From positions 105,123 through 169,122 of the forward strand of contig NZ_BOVL01000016.1 in assembly GCF_019972155.1 (NCBI RefSeq): DNA of 64,000 nt, read 5' to 3'. The stretch is from Bradyrhizobium sp. RD5-C2. GTDB taxonomy: Bacteria > Pseudomonadota > Alphaproteobacteria > Rhizobiales > Xanthobacteraceae. Of this stretch, positions 32,327 to 41,093 are shown piece by piece. The position numbers and the translations under genes are program-made. How positions within the stretch are numbered: position 1 is the first letter of the stretch; each line of letters opens with the position of its first letter. The notes under the pieces are model-generated. The model was given only the letters and a program-made list of their open reading frames with translations, was not told the origin of the DNA and ran no database searches.

Positions 32327-32776
32327 ATGGCCCCGAAGTATCACCCTACGCCCCTGTCGGGCGGCGACCGCAAGGCTCTGGCGAAAGAGCTCGGCAAGGC
32401 GCGCGCAATGGCCAACATCCTGGCAACCCGATCGGCGGAGACGCGAGCGAAGGGGGAAGCGCTCATCCAGCAGGCCGACAAGCTGCTATGCGAGAGTTGG
32501 AACGAACGCATGTGGTCAGACGGAGAACCGATTGATCCGTCCCCGACGATCGACCAAGCGGTGAATGGTGGCTTCCCGTGGCTGGAGATCCAGTGCGCGC
32601 GCTGCAAGACGCCGAGCGACGTTGACCTCGCGGCGATGAAGCATCCGCCGACCACCTTCGTGCACGATCTCGCCAGCCGGCTGCGCTGCCGCAAATGCGC
32701 CAAGGCGGGCCGGCGTCCTTCCGCGACTCTGCTACAACTAGCCTGGCAGCCGCGCCACCCTCGCACCGAAGCCTGA
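32327..32776 (+). CDS. Hypothetical protein with Cys pairs (paralogue 2)
   Basis: 149 residues starting MAPKYHPTPLSGGDRKALAKELGKARAM. C-terminal part: WLEIQCARCKTPSDVDL and ASRLRCRKCAKAGRRPSATLLQLAW, two CxxC pairs forming a likely zinc site. The pattern of the preceding gene recurs (aromatic-x-I-x-C-x-x-C ... RL ... C). It ends 3 nt before the SRAP start, so both are probably one operon with the SRAP and dinB genes. Confidence 0.65.
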   Translation: MAPKYHPTPLSGGDRKALAKELGKARAMANILATRSAETRAKGEALIQQADKLLCESWNERMWSDGEPIDPSPTIDQAVNGGFPWLEIQCARCKTPSDVDLAAMKHPPTTFVHDLASRLRCRKCAKAGRRPSATLLQLAWQPRHPRTEA

Positions 32777-32779
32777 CCG

Positions 32780-33505
32780 ATGTGCAATCTCTACTCGATC
32801 ACGACCAACCAAGCCGCGATCAGCGCGTTGTTCCGCGTCGCAAACCGATACGTCGGCAATCTGGCGCCGATGCCCGGGGTTTTTCCCGATTACAAGGCAC
32901 CGATCGTGCGCAACGGGGCCGAGGGCCGCGAACTCGCTACGGGGCGCTGGGGAATGCCGTCGTCGTCGAAAGCGCTGATGGACGCCACCAAGAAACGAGC
33001 CGAAAAGCTTCAGGCCAAGGGCAAGACCGTCGATTTCAAGGAGCTGCTACGGATGGAGCCGGACGGCGGCACGACGAACATCCGCAACGTGAAGAGCAAG
33101 CACTGGACGAAATGGCTGGGAACCGAAAACCGCTGCGTGGTGCCGTTCAACTCGTTCAGCGAGTTCAACAAGGCCGAGGGCGGCGACATCTGGTTCGCGC
33201 TCGATGAGACCCGTCCCCTCGCCTGCTTCGCCGGCATCTGGACCAACTGGACGTCTGTCCGGAAGGTAAAGGAAGGTGAGACGACCATCGACCTCTACGC
33301 GTTCCTAACGACGGAACCGAACGCCGAGGTCGGCGCCATCCACCCGAAGGCGATGCCCGTGATCCTGACGACGCCGGAAGAAGTCGAGACCTGGATGACC
33401 GCCCCTCCAGATGAGGCCTTGAAGTTGCAGCAGCCGCTTGCCGACGGCACACTCCGTATCGTCGCCCGCGGCGTCAAGAAAGATACGGCCGGGCTAGCGA
33501 CGTGA
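32780..33505 (+). CDS. SOS response-associated peptidase (SRAP/YedK family)
   Basis: 241 residues. The catalytic Cys2 follows the start Met (MCNLYS), as required for the covalent abasic-site crosslink. Other conserved elements: Asn100 in TTNIRNVKS, Glu128 in VPFNSFSEF, and His188 in AIHPKAMPVIL. SRAP proteins shield abasic sites in single-stranded DNA. The stop overlaps the dinB start as GTGA, so the pair is translated together. Confidence 0.93.
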   Translation: MCNLYSITTNQAAISALFRVANRYVGNLAPMPGVFPDYKAPIVRNGAEGRELATGRWGMPSSSKALMDATKKRAEKLQAKGKTVDFKELLRMEPDGGTTNIRNVKSKHWTKWLGTENRCVVPFNSFSEFNKAEGGDIWFALDETRPLACFAGIWTNWTSVRKVKEGETTIDLYAFLTTEPNAEVGAIHPKAMPVILTTPEEVETWMTAPPDEALKLQQPLADGTLRIVARGVKKDTAGLAT

Positions 33506-33900
33506 CCATCGAGGACAATAACGACCAGCCAGCTATCCCGGGCCGCCAACGCAAGATCATCCACATCGACATGGACGCCTTCTATGCGTCCGTCGAGCAG
33601 AGGGACAATCCTGATCTGCGCGGCAAGCCGGTCGCCGTCGGCGGATCCCGGGAGCGCGGCGTCGTGGCGGCGGCCAGCTACGAAGCGCGCAAGTTCGGCG
33701 TCAAGTCGGCAATGCCATCGGTTACCGCGAAGCAGCAATGCCCAGACTTGATCTTCGTGAAGCCGCGCTTCGAGGTGTACAAGGCGGTCTCCCAGCAAAT
33801 CCGCGAAATCTTTGCCGAGCACACCCCGATCATCGAGCCGCTGTCGCTGGACAAGGCCTACCTCGACGTGACCGAAAATCTGCACAGCATTTCGTTGAGC
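33502..33900 (+). pseudogene. dinB: DNA polymerase IV (dinB), truncated with altered active site
   Basis: The first 130 residues match Y-family polymerases: IIHIDMDAFYASVEQRDNPDLRGKPVAVGG, GVVAAASYEARKFGVKSAMPS. The catalytic motif SLDEAYLD reads SLDKAYLD, so the metal-binding Glu has become Lys. Homology stops after ENLHSISL (about 33900); the frame runs on to 34077 in unrelated sequence. The finger, little-finger and clamp-binding parts are absent. It starts with GTG overlapping the SRAP stop. It should not be an active polymerase. Confidence 0.88.
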
Positions 33901-34011
33901 CCGGGACGTCGCGTTGGCGAGCCACGCGCGCCGCTGCAGCGCAGAAGCCAGAGCCAGCCCCGGAGCCGGTACCCGGTTCGCGGGCTAATCTGTTCGCTTC
34001 TCTGCAATAAA

Positions 34012-34033
34012 AGGGGCCGCCAACTGAGGCGGC
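34012..34033 (-). terminator. Terminator hairpin (dispersed GCCGCCTCAGTTGGCGGC type)
   Basis: Minus strand: GCCGCCTCAGTTGGCGGC followed by CCCTTTTATT, directly after the stop of the small pseudogene 34035-34161. Related hairpins occur at about 35906 and 56338. Confidence 0.6.
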
Positions 34034-34034
34034 A

Positions 34035-34161
34035 TTACACTCCGAAGGAGCGCCTCATCTGGCTCGCCATGCGCTGAACGGCGTTATCGACCGTGATTGA
34101 AGTGCTGGTCGCCCATGTAAGGGGCGCCAAGAATGCCTATCGCTATCAGCGGCCCCTTCAT
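34035..34161 (-). pseudogene. Small Bradyrhizobium-type protein, frameshifted
   Basis: MKGPLIAIGILGAPYMGDQHFNHGR ends at a stop, while the +1 frame continues DNAVQRMASQMRRSFGV and stops at 34035. Joined, the two give a roughly 42-residue protein with an N-terminal hydrophobic helix, a form common in Bradyrhizobium. One base appears lost near 34085. Function unknown. Confidence 0.55.
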
Positions 34162-34758
34162 CGCGATCTGTGAGGTCGTGGCGGCTCTGGATGGCGCGAC
34201 GATTCCGGCACTCGATTGGGGACTTCTGTCCGCGTTGGCTCCGGCATTCGGCTCGCTTCCGGCGTTTGGTTGTCGCGTACCATCCAGCCCGCAAGTCGAG
34301 CGTAGTGACGCCTCAGCGCCGGTATGAACCATTCCCGTGGTTCGTCTCGATCCATGCGATCAATGATAGTGAGTTCAGATTTAAGGAACTATTGACCGTT
34401 ATCACCGGAGAACTCCGGATATGCTCATAAGCATTGACATCAGGCTTGCGCCAACCCCAGAGGTTCCGTCGTTCATCGTAGGCGGACCATAGCGATTGTT
34501 ATGGGTAGAACATCCGTCGCGCAACTCGATAGTCCTATCGAGAACGTCGGCTAAGCACTCTTGCTTTCCAATAATGGATAAGCCGTGGCTCGGGCGGATG
34601 AACTGGCTTTCGAACCTAAACAGGCCTACCCCTGGCGCGTCTTATTCTCAATTGGGCAGGCGGCTTCTGTCGGTATCGGCGCATAATTCGCCATCTGGTT
34701 TTTGATTGGTCTTTGAACCGCAATTCAAACGGACGGGCTTGCTTCGGGTTGGCGTGCG
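34162..34758. other. Intergenic, nothing recognised
   Basis: About 600 bp with no conserved frame on either strand and lower GC than the flanks. Short open frames here lack ribosome sites and recognisable protein sequence. Confidence 0.5.
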
Positions 34759-34913
34759 ATGAAAACGGTTGCCGAGTATCTCGAGCGCGCGCACGAGTTT
34801 GAGCGAATGGCGACGCACGAAATTGATCCCAAGCTCAAGGCCGAATTGAACGACAGGCGCAGGCTTATTATGAGCTCGCCAGACTACCGAAGCCCAAAGG
34901 CGAGCCCAACTGA
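34759..34913 (+). pseudogene. Small hypothetical protein, frameshifted
   Basis: Starts MKTVAEYLERAHEFERMATHEIDPKLKAELN, a common Bradyrhizobium small-protein start. After about codon 31 the conserved continuation (QAQAYYELARLPKPKGEPN, stop 34911-34913) lies in the +1 frame; the original frame runs on to 34992 in unrelated sequence. One base is missing or extra near 34852. Confidence 0.6.
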
Positions 34914-35070
34914 CCTTCGGCGGGATGCTCCAGCCCCGGCAAGGACACGTTTGCCCAATGAGGAAACAGCCCAGCGCCGGGGAAAGCGCTGAGGCCGGGT
35001 CCAAAGTGCCGCCCGTTTTAGGCAAGAGACAGCTGGTCAATCAGGCTGCTTCGCATCGTTCCACGCCGCA

Positions 35071-35100
35071 CAAAAAAGGCCCCGGCTCGAAGCCGGGGCC
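35071..35100 (-). terminator. Rho-independent terminator
   Basis: Minus strand GGCCCCGGCT-TCG-AGCCGGGGCC then TTTTTTG. A perfect 10-bp GC stem and six T residues. No annotated gene lies immediately upstream on that strand. Confidence 0.7.
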
Positions 35101-35208
35101 AAAGTATCCTTTGATGTCGGGGGCGTGACCCCCACACCTCGTTAGCATGTGCCTCCCGGGAATTGCCATTTATTCCCGACTCGTAGCCGCACGGGCTCCT
35201 TCAGCACC

Positions 35209-35246
35209 AAGAAAAACAGCCCCAGCATCCGGATCATGCTGGGGCT
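35209..35246 (-). terminator. Rho-independent terminator
   Basis: Minus strand AGCCCCAGCAT / ATGCTGGGGCT stem with 7-nt loop, then GTTTTTCTT. A perfect 11-bp stem; the transcript it ends is not identified. Confidence 0.65.
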
Positions 35247-35606
35247 AAGCCGGATCGCCGAACCGCTGTCCGCCGAGAAGCAGCGGCCGTCGTTACTAGG
35301 GCTGAAAAAATACGAAATGAAAATTACCTGCCCTGTTCCGCAGATCATCGGGACCATCACTAGTTCCGGAAATAACCCCTGTGAATTACACCGCCGGATT
35401 GTCCTAGTACGTTCAGCGAAGGCCGCGGGACCAAATCAAGGCGCCAGCGCGAGGGGTCACTGCTGGGGACCCAAGGTTGCTCGTTTCAGAACCGGCGGAT
35501 GAAGTCCAGTGGGTCTTATCTGCTCTGTGCGGGAACCAACCCGGCTGTCTCCGCATATAGAGTCGTTTTTTGTAACCTTGCGGATTAGGACCCGTAGTCG
35601 CTGCCC

Positions 35607-35786
35607 ATGACTAAGCCGGCTTTGGACAATCAACTCGTGGAGGAATTGTTGCGTGGCCTGCGCCAGCGCACACGAGAGGAGCTCACGCAAGGGCTGATGC
35701 TTCTCGGTGGCTACCGGACCCCGGAAATGATGCGGGCGTTGCAATTACTCGCCGCAGAACATAGTGCAGAGCCACAAGAAAAGTAG
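35607..35786 (+). CDS. Small hypothetical protein, 59 residues
   Basis: MTKPALDNQLVEELLRGLRQ... ending AAEHSAEPQEK. Two amphipathic helices (EELLRGLRQRTREELTQGLMLLGG and PEMMRALQLLAAE). High third-position GC and regular codon use suggest real coding. No family recognised. Confidence 0.5.
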   Translation: MTKPALDNQLVEELLRGLRQRTREELTQGLMLLGGYRTPEMMRALQLLAAEHSAEPQEK

Positions 35787-36397
35787 GGCAGCCTCGGTTG
35801 CCGGCTCACTAACTCTCGTCAAACGAAACGACCTCAGCACTTCTGTGGCCTGAAGGCCAGCGCTGGGGCCGCTGTGGCGCAGCCATCCTGCTCCGCCAGG
35901 CGAGAATTGCAAAGAGGCCGCCTCAGTTGGCGACCTCAGCCTTTATTGGCCGCTCCTGGTTGAGCCGGTGTTGCCCGTGGGTGACCCAGCTCCCAAGAGC
36001 GGGGGTTACCCCTTCAGGGCTATGAGACCATCGCGCATCCGATGAGTCATATCCTCGTCAGGATTTTGCATTCCTGGGGCTAGAGCCAACGCCGCTCGCG
36101 TGCATTTTAAGCGGGCGGCGTTGAGTCGCCCTCAAATCCGAACTAACTGGGTGCATCGACCGAAAATAACCTATGTGAACCTCGGTGGCAATACTGCCAC
36201 TGTTTCCCGGCATCGCGACGCAGCTCTCCGTTAGCGCTTGTCTCTCATACGGATCCGGTGTGCGATCAAGTTGACCAATCTCGACTGACGCGGGACTGGC
36301 CATACGGCCTCAGCAATCGCCCCCTAGGCCTCCAAGGGTTGCTGAGGCCGCTTCGTTTGGATTCACAAATCCTTCTCATGATCCCCATCTCCGGAGT
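35787..36397. other. Intergenic with two hairpins, no gene
   Basis: Contains a GCCGCCTCAGTTGGCGACCTCAG hairpin-type repeat (about 35907-35928) followed by CCTTTATT on the plus strand, and a perfect 11-bp inverted repeat GGCCTCAGCAA / TTGCTGAGGCC (36306-36316, 36339-36349). No protein-coding frame is convincing. Confidence 0.5.
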
Positions 36398-36989
36398 ATG
36401 CCCAAATTCGAGTTCTGCCTGCCCACGGTCGGCAAGAACCGTCCCGGCAGGCCCCAAGTGGTTTCACGAGATCAAGTACGACGGCTACCGCCTGCGGCTT
36501 GAGCGCGACGGAGATCGCGTCCGTCTGATCACCAAGGGTGGACACGACTGGACGAAGCGCTTCCCGTGGATCGTCGGAGCCGCGCTGAAGAACCGCTAGA
36601 CCCAGTTTGTGATCGATGGCGAGGCCCTCGTGCGCGGCGTCGATGGCTATTCGGACTTCAACGCCCTGCACTCGGGCAAGCACAATGCCGAGGTCGAGAT
36701 GCTAGCCTTTGACATCCTGGCGCTGGAGGGCGCCGACCTGCGGGATCTTCCCCTCTCGATGCGCAAGATTGGCCTTCAACGGCTCCTGGGCGGCCGTCCG
36801 GGAGCCATCTTCCTATCCAACTTTGAGCAAGGTGAGATCGGCCCCGATCTTTTCCGACAGGCCTGCGAGTTCGGCTTTGAGGGACTGATTTCCAAGCGCT
36901 CGGATCGACCGTATCGCGGCGGCCGGTACCCGCACTGGATCAAAATCAAGAACAGACGCCATCCAGTCATGTCCCGGAGTTTCGAGTGA
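36398..36989 (+). pseudogene. ATP-dependent DNA ligase domain, frameshift plus in-frame stop
   Basis: Starts MPKFEFCLPTVGK; then the frame shifts near 36430 to PAGPKWFHEIKYDGYRLRLERDGDRVRLITKGGHDWTKRFPWIV. The adenylation motif KYDGYR is present. A TAG (36597-36599) interrupts LKNR-stop-TQFVIDGEALV, where homologues have Gln. After it the match continues to FGFEGLISKRSDRPYRGGR and IKIKNRRHP. About 197 codons, the size of the short LigD-like ligases common in Bradyrhizobium. Two lesions make a functional enzyme unlikely. Confidence 0.85.
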
Positions 36990-37171
36990 GTGCGTTGGTC
37001 TTCGATTGGGGAAAAATAGTCCCAGTTCTCATGATCGCTTCCGGTTGCCTGCTCGTGGCTGTCGGCTTGGTCGTGAAGAAACGGCATCGCCGTTCTGATG
37101 ATGACCAGAAAGATGAGGACGTGATGCCGGATCAATCTCGACCTCGCATGGCACCGGCTGCTGTCCGCTAA
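36986..37171 (+). CDS. Possible small membrane protein
   Basis: 61 residues from a GTG that overlaps the ligase stop (GTGA). One transmembrane helix (KIVPVLMIASGCLLVAVGLVV) followed by a basic/acidic tail KKRHRRSDDDQKDED. No family recognised; the overlap and the clean helix favour a real gene but evidence is thin. Confidence 0.35.
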   Translation: MSALVFDWGKIVPVLMIASGCLLVAVGLVVKKRHRRSDDDQKDEDVMPDQSRPRMAPAAVR

Positions 37172-37785
37172 GCGTCCCGAGCAGTGATTCCGTCGGAGTA
37201 CGGGAAGATTACATAGGTTAACGCACGGTCATAGTTTTGTGGTCGCTGCCCCGAGTTGTTTGGTTATTGCGTTTTCGGGGACCGCGATGGAGCTAGTTAA
37301 AACACTATCGCCGGCTTCTTGTGCTCTACGCCATCGGCTTTATTTTTACGTTCGGCCTCCTCTCTCGCGACCAGCAAGTCCGCGTCGGCCCAAAGCAGCT
37401 GATCTCCGCGGTCGCCCGGCCGATCTGGTGGCCGATCATCAATGACGCTTCGGCGGCTGATCGACGCGATCGACTCGGTGGCGACCGCAACGGAAGTCGG
37501 CGTCATTCGGGCTAGGACTTTTTGCGGCGGGCGCTTGCTTGTTGAACAATTGGAGCGACCGCAGCGGAGCCGTTACCTGTAGTGCGGTCGCTGTGAAGAG
37601 CTCGGCGATGTTTTTCCCGCCGCTCAACTTCACCTATCTGACGTGGGCTGCTACGCATCTGATGTGATGTCGCGCACGGGCTCGCCTTGGCCTGCATACC
37701 GTCCGCTAGGAACCGACGTCTACTTCAATTGGTTGGAGGGTACGCGCAACGTGCAATGCGCTAGGTCCAGCATTGTGGAAACACG
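37172..37785. other. Intergenic, possible remnant of a membrane protein
   Basis: No intact gene. A 65-codon plus-strand frame near 37321-37515 begins with a hydrophobic YAIGFIFTFGLLSR and ARPIWWPII, resembling small host membrane proteins, then degrades into Arg-rich sequence. Too weak to call. Confidence 0.35.
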
Positions 37786-38001
37786 ATGTACAAAGACGCG
37801 ATCATCGACGAACTGAGGCAGATCGAACTCGCCGTTGTCGAAGGAGAACGGTGGCTCGCTGAACAAGAGGCATTGCTGGTCGAATTGCAGCGGTCGAACC
37901 AAGACATTTCCACGGCCCGGGCCGAGCTCGAAGTGATGCGCAAGAACCAGCTTGACCAGGAGCAGAACCGCCAACGCCTGCTTTCGCTTTTGCATCCATA
38001 G
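37786..38001 (+). CDS. Small coiled-coil protein
   Basis: 71 residues, almost entirely helical with heptad-like spacing: MYKDAIIDELRQIELAVVEGERWLAEQEALLVELQR and then ARAELEVMRKNQLDQEQNRQRLLSLL. Similar short proteins are frequent in Bradyrhizobium genomes; function unknown. It is followed 10 nt later by a one-helix membrane microprotein, so the two may be co-transcribed. Confidence 0.6.
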   Translation: MYKDAIIDELRQIELAVVEGERWLAEQEALLVELQRSNQDISTARAELEVMRKNQLDQEQNRQRLLSLLHP

Positions 38002-38011
38002 GGTAATTGGG

Positions 38012-38113
38012 ATGACTCCCCAAGAACGCCGCGACATGCCTTGGATCATCGGAGCTGCCGTTTTGGCTTTTGTCTCAATGATCGTGGCAATTGGATTAGC
38101 CTATCTTCGTTAG
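38012..38113 (+). CDS. 33-residue membrane microprotein
   Basis: MTPQERRDMPWIIGAAVLAF... ending AIGLAYLR: a short charged start, then one transmembrane helix. It lies 10 nt after the coiled-coil gene. Confidence 0.4.
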   Translation: MTPQERRDMPWIIGAAVLAFVSMIVAIGLAYLR

Positions 38114-38575
38114 CAGTTCCTGGATCGAAAAGTCGATGTCGTCGTGCAGGACGTGGAAACAGGTGCCGTTGCATCGGGCTCGGCTCCTCCATTGCGATCC
38201 AGGCAAAATGGAGGAGGAAGCAGGCCGTTCCGCGGATCTCATGCCCTGCTCGGCATAAGGACCGACGGACTTCGCGTATCACAGGTCATGGAATAACTCG
38301 GCCGCTGGCCGAATTAGTTCGGTCAAGGAGCGGCGCGATATCAGCCCAAGCCTGATCCCCCAGCCATTCGGCTGAAGTTTTCCCTTCACCGCGAGCGAGG
38401 CACGCCGCGGTTGCTTCCTGCCACAAGTCGTGATCGCCCGTTGTGAGATCTAACACGCGCCACGCCCCAAAAAGGACGCCTTGCAACGATCGGACCCGAT
38501 GCCAGCCGGGAAAAAGCGGCAACCTTCTTCGTAACGAAGCGTTGACTTGGCACGGGTGTTTCTCGGAGCAAAACG
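38114..38575. other. Intergenic, nothing recognised
   Basis: About 460 bp. A minus-strand frame (38286 leftwards to 38594) includes LDLTTGDHDLWQEATAACLARGEG, which is not obviously random, but it has no ribosome site and overlaps the next gene, so it is not called. Confidence 0.35.
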
Positions 38576-38782
38576 ATGCCAGGAGAGACCGCACTGAAAA
38601 TGGCGACAGATGCGGCGTGGACCATCTATCGTACGACGCACCGTGGAATCGACGAATCCGATCGTCGCCGGTGCCTGCTCGAACGTCATCTGCGAGGGCA
38701 AAAGGTTTGCGAGCGCGATTCCGAGGAACTCACAGGCCATGGGATTGCTTACCTTGAAGGACTTTCGAAGTACGAATGTTGA
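38576..38782 (+). CDS. Small conserved hypothetical protein
   Basis: 68 residues: MATDAAWTIYRTTHRGIDESDRRRCLLERHLRG...SEELTGHGIAYLEGL. The pattern (aromatic start, DESDxRRCxLERHLR, EELTGxGIAYL) matches a small-protein family repeated many times in Bradyrhizobium. Function unknown. The start could also be at Met9 (38600). Confidence 0.6.
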   Translation: MPGETALKMATDAAWTIYRTTHRGIDESDRRRCLLERHLRGQKVCERDSEELTGHGIAYLEGLSKYEC

Positions 38783-38916
38783 CGCTGCTGGAAGTTCTCA
38801 TTTCTCAGCTGGCCATGATGAGCGCTAGGCCGAATTGGACGCTGTTGGCGATTGCCGAGTTACTCTCTGCGACCGCCGTACTTGTTTGTTTTTGGGCTGT
38901 GTAGGGACGATATCCG

Positions 38917-39575
38917 GTGCGGATAGCCCAGCTTGCTCCTCTTCCCGAGAGCGTCCCACCCAAACTTTACGGCGGGACTGAGCGGATCGTGGCTTGGCTT
39001 GTAGATGAACTCGTCGATCTCGGCCACGACGTGACCTTGTTTGCGATCGGCAATTCCAAAACAAAGCTCGGCTCGAGGCGGTTTCCGCCGGCGTTGCGCC
39101 TCGGGGGGAAGAACAACGATCCCAGCGCCGCGTTCGCCATGCTGCTCGAAGCTATTGCAAAGCAGGCGAGCGAATTTGACGTCATTCATGCCCACATCGA
39201 CTGGCTCCCTCTTACGCTTTTGAGCAGGCTGCGCGTCCCGCTTTTTGACGACCATGCATGGACGGCTCGATTTGTCCGGTCTCGCGGCTCTGGTGGGAAG
39301 ATTTTCCGATGCCGGATTCGTGTCGATCTCGGACCACCGGCGCCTCCCGCTGCCGGATGCGAAATGGCTCGGCACGATCCAACACGGGCTACCAGTCGAT
39401 CTATTTCGCCCATCTCACAAACAGGGATCTTACCTTGCGTTTCTCGGTCGACTAACCGCCGAGAAGAGACCTGAGGCGGCCATCCGTATTGCGCGCGGTG
39501 CGCGAATGCCTCTACGCATCGCGGCCAAACTACCTCGTGCCGAGACGGCCTTCTTCAAGACGCGGCTTCAGCCTC
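38917..39575 (+). pseudogene. GT4-type glycosyltransferase, frameshifted and truncated
   Basis: N-terminal part MRIAQLAPLPESVPPKLYGGTERIVAWLVDELVDLGHDVTLFAIG is a typical GT4 Rossmann start with the GGTER motif. The frame changes near 39245: in the next frame the match resumes as MHGRLDLSGLAAL, SISDHRRLPLPDAKWLGTIQHGLP and YLAFLGRLTAEKRPEAAIRIA. Homology stops at AETAFFKTRLQPL (about 39570), before the C-terminal EX7E nucleotide-sugar site. Inactive remnant. Confidence 0.82.
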
Positions 39576-39659
39576 TTGAGACGAACGCCTTAATTACCCA
39601 ACCAACTCTCAACCTGCCCAGCCGAGGCGAAAAGACCTCGGCTATCGGAAGGAACGCCC

Positions 39660-39861
39660 ATGGCGAAGAAGACAAGAAAAGCAAAGAAAGTGAAGAAGCG
39701 CCGCTACTCAGAGAGCTCCGGCAACGATGTAAAAATCGAAATGCGCCGCTATAAGAATTGAGCCGCGAAAAGCGGACGCTGCGGCAAGGGCGGGAAAGTG
39801 AAGAGCCGCAAGCAGGCGATTGCCATCGGGCTTTCTGCCGCACTAGGCCGCCAGGGGTGCG
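39660..39861 (+). pseudogene. DUF6496-like small basic protein with in-frame stop
   Basis: MAKKTRKAKKVKKRRYSESS...EMRRYKN then TGA (39759-39761), and in the same frame AAKSGRCGKGGKVKSRKQAIAIGLSAAL. Homologues read continuously through RRYKxGxxKSG, so the stop interrupts the gene. The family is small, Lys-rich and often multicopy in Rhizobiales. A perfect 11-bp hairpin lies further downstream (40081-40106). Confidence 0.65.
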
Positions 39862-40246
39862 GCGCGCGACTGGCGCGCCAAATGGCGGCGGAGGGCGTCA
39901 GCCTCCATGCGCGCCTGAAAGCGCGCGCGCTCCGATGCGTTCTGGGCGGTGTCGCGCAGCCACCGATAGTAGCGATGACCTTCTCGTGCCCACGCACCAC
40001 AAATGCATCGATGTCAGACATGGTGGCCGTTCCGACTGAATGCTTTCGGCACCGATGGCGCGATAGGAAAGGCCTCTTGTGAGAGCGCCTCCAGAGAGGC
40101 GCTCTCTTCGTTCAAGCGGCGCGCTATGAAAGCGCGCCCAAGATCCGAAAGTGGGCTTGAAAGCAATCGAAGGTACCGCTCGATGTTGCTGTGATGAGCC
40201 CACAGCCACGCTTGGGTCTGGTCAAGCATGCCATTCTCCCGGTGCA
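39862..40246. other. Intergenic, one strong hairpin
   Basis: No gene supported. GAGAGCGCCTC-CAGA-GAGGCGCTCTC at 40081-40106 is a perfect 11-bp stem followed by TTCGTT on the plus strand; it may be a weak terminator. Confidence 0.45.
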
Positions 40247-40567
40247 TCACGCCGCGATGGCGCGCGAGGTCGCACACAACCGGTACGGCCTGCCACCCGG
40301 CGGGTGCCGAGGACCGCCATCCAGTTCGCGCAAAGCTTCAAGGATTTCGTGGATCGAAACCGGCTGCTTCAGTCCAGGCGGCGATCGCATCGAAGGGCAG
40401 GACGCAATGGCTGATGCGTCCGACGCCCAAGATGCGAGAATGGCCCGTTTTTCCGCGAGTGTCAGGCCGGCGTGCTCGACAACGTCTCTTGGGTGTTCGA
40501 AGACGGTGCCAGGATGCAAGAGCGCGTTGAATTCGAAAACATTATCGTCGGCGGTCGTCGGCCGCAT
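40247..40567 (-). CDS. Conserved hypothetical protein next to hsp20
   Basis: 106 residues: MRPTTADDNVFEFNALLHPGTVFEHPRDVVEHAGLTLAEKRAILASWASDASAI. The FEHPxDVVxxxxLTxxEKRAILASWASDA pattern recurs in a Bradyrhizobium family of unknown function. The start is decided by an AGGAGGA site 6 nt ahead. It follows hsp20 by 70 bp on the same strand and may be co-expressed in heat shock. Confidence 0.72.
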   Translation of the reverse strand: MRPTTADDNVFEFNALLHPGTVFEHPRDVVEHAGLTLAEKRAILASWASDASAIASCPSMRSPPGLKQPVSIHEILEALRELDGGPRHPPGGRPYRLCATSRAIAA

Positions 40568-40637
40568 GGTATCCTCCTGACATTTGACGAATGTAGGAGC
40601 CGCGCGCTTATCCGCGCGGCCCGGTGCTGGCGCGTGC

Positions 40638-41093
40638 TTAAGCCGCCTTGGCCTCAAGCTTCTGCACGCTGTCCAGAGGCGCGCCGTTGATCGCGATGCG
40701 CCGCGGCTTCATGGCCTCCGGAATCTCCCGCACCAGCTCGATGATCAGGAGCCCGTTGTCGAAGGCTGCGTGCTTGACCTGCACATAGTCCGCAAGGCTG
40801 AATTGGCGCTTGAAATTCCGGGTTGAAATGCCACGATGAAGGAACTGGCGCTCGCCTCTTTCAGGCTTGCCTCCCTCGATGGTCACCACGTTCTGCTCGG
40901 CCGTGATCGAGATGTCTTCAGGCGCGAAGCCCGCCACCGCCAGCGAAATCTGGTAGCGGTCGTCACCCAGCCGCTCGATGTTATAGGGCGGGTAATTGTC
41001 CTCGCCGGCCCGCTGGGCCATTTCCGCGAGGTCGAATAGGCGATCGAAACCGACGGTCGAACGCCAGAGGGGCGAAAAGTCGTAACTGCGCAT
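40638..41093 (-). CDS. Small heat-shock protein Hsp20
   Basis: 151-residue class A-like small heat-shock chaperone. N-terminal MRSYDFSPLWRSTVGFDRLFDL, alpha-crystallin domain from PPYNIERLGDDRYQISLAVAGFAPEDI to NGLLIIELVREIPE, with the conserved AFDNGLL and GISTRNFKRQFSL. It prevents aggregation of unfolded proteins. The start is fixed by GGAGG 8 nt ahead, which lies inside a ROSE-type thermosensor. Confidence 0.93.
   Translation of the reverse strand: MRSYDFSPLWRSTVGFDRLFDLAEMAQRAGEDNYPPYNIERLGDDRYQISLAVAGFAPEDISITAEQNVVTIEGGKPERGERQFLHRGISTRNFKRQFSLADYVQVKHAAFDNGLLIIELVREIPEAMKPRRIAINGAPLDSVQKLEAKAA

Larger units (their letters stand above)
34914..35606. other. Intergenic stretch with two strong hairpins
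   Basis: No gene is supported. It contains two minus-strand terminator-type hairpins (35078-35100 and 35218-35246), each preceded on the plus strand by an A-run, and otherwise unique sequence. Such hairpins without an obvious gene may end small RNAs transcribed leftwards. Confidence 0.45.

Noticed and set aside
38286..38594. A minus-strand frame with LDLTTGDHDLWQEATAA
   Set aside because: No ribosome site, overlaps the better supported plus-strand gene, and no family recognised. Left uncalled.
38860..39375. A 171-codon minus-strand frame opposite the glycosyltransferase remnant
   Set aside because: Antisense to a recognisable GT4 sequence and rich in biased composition, with no domain.
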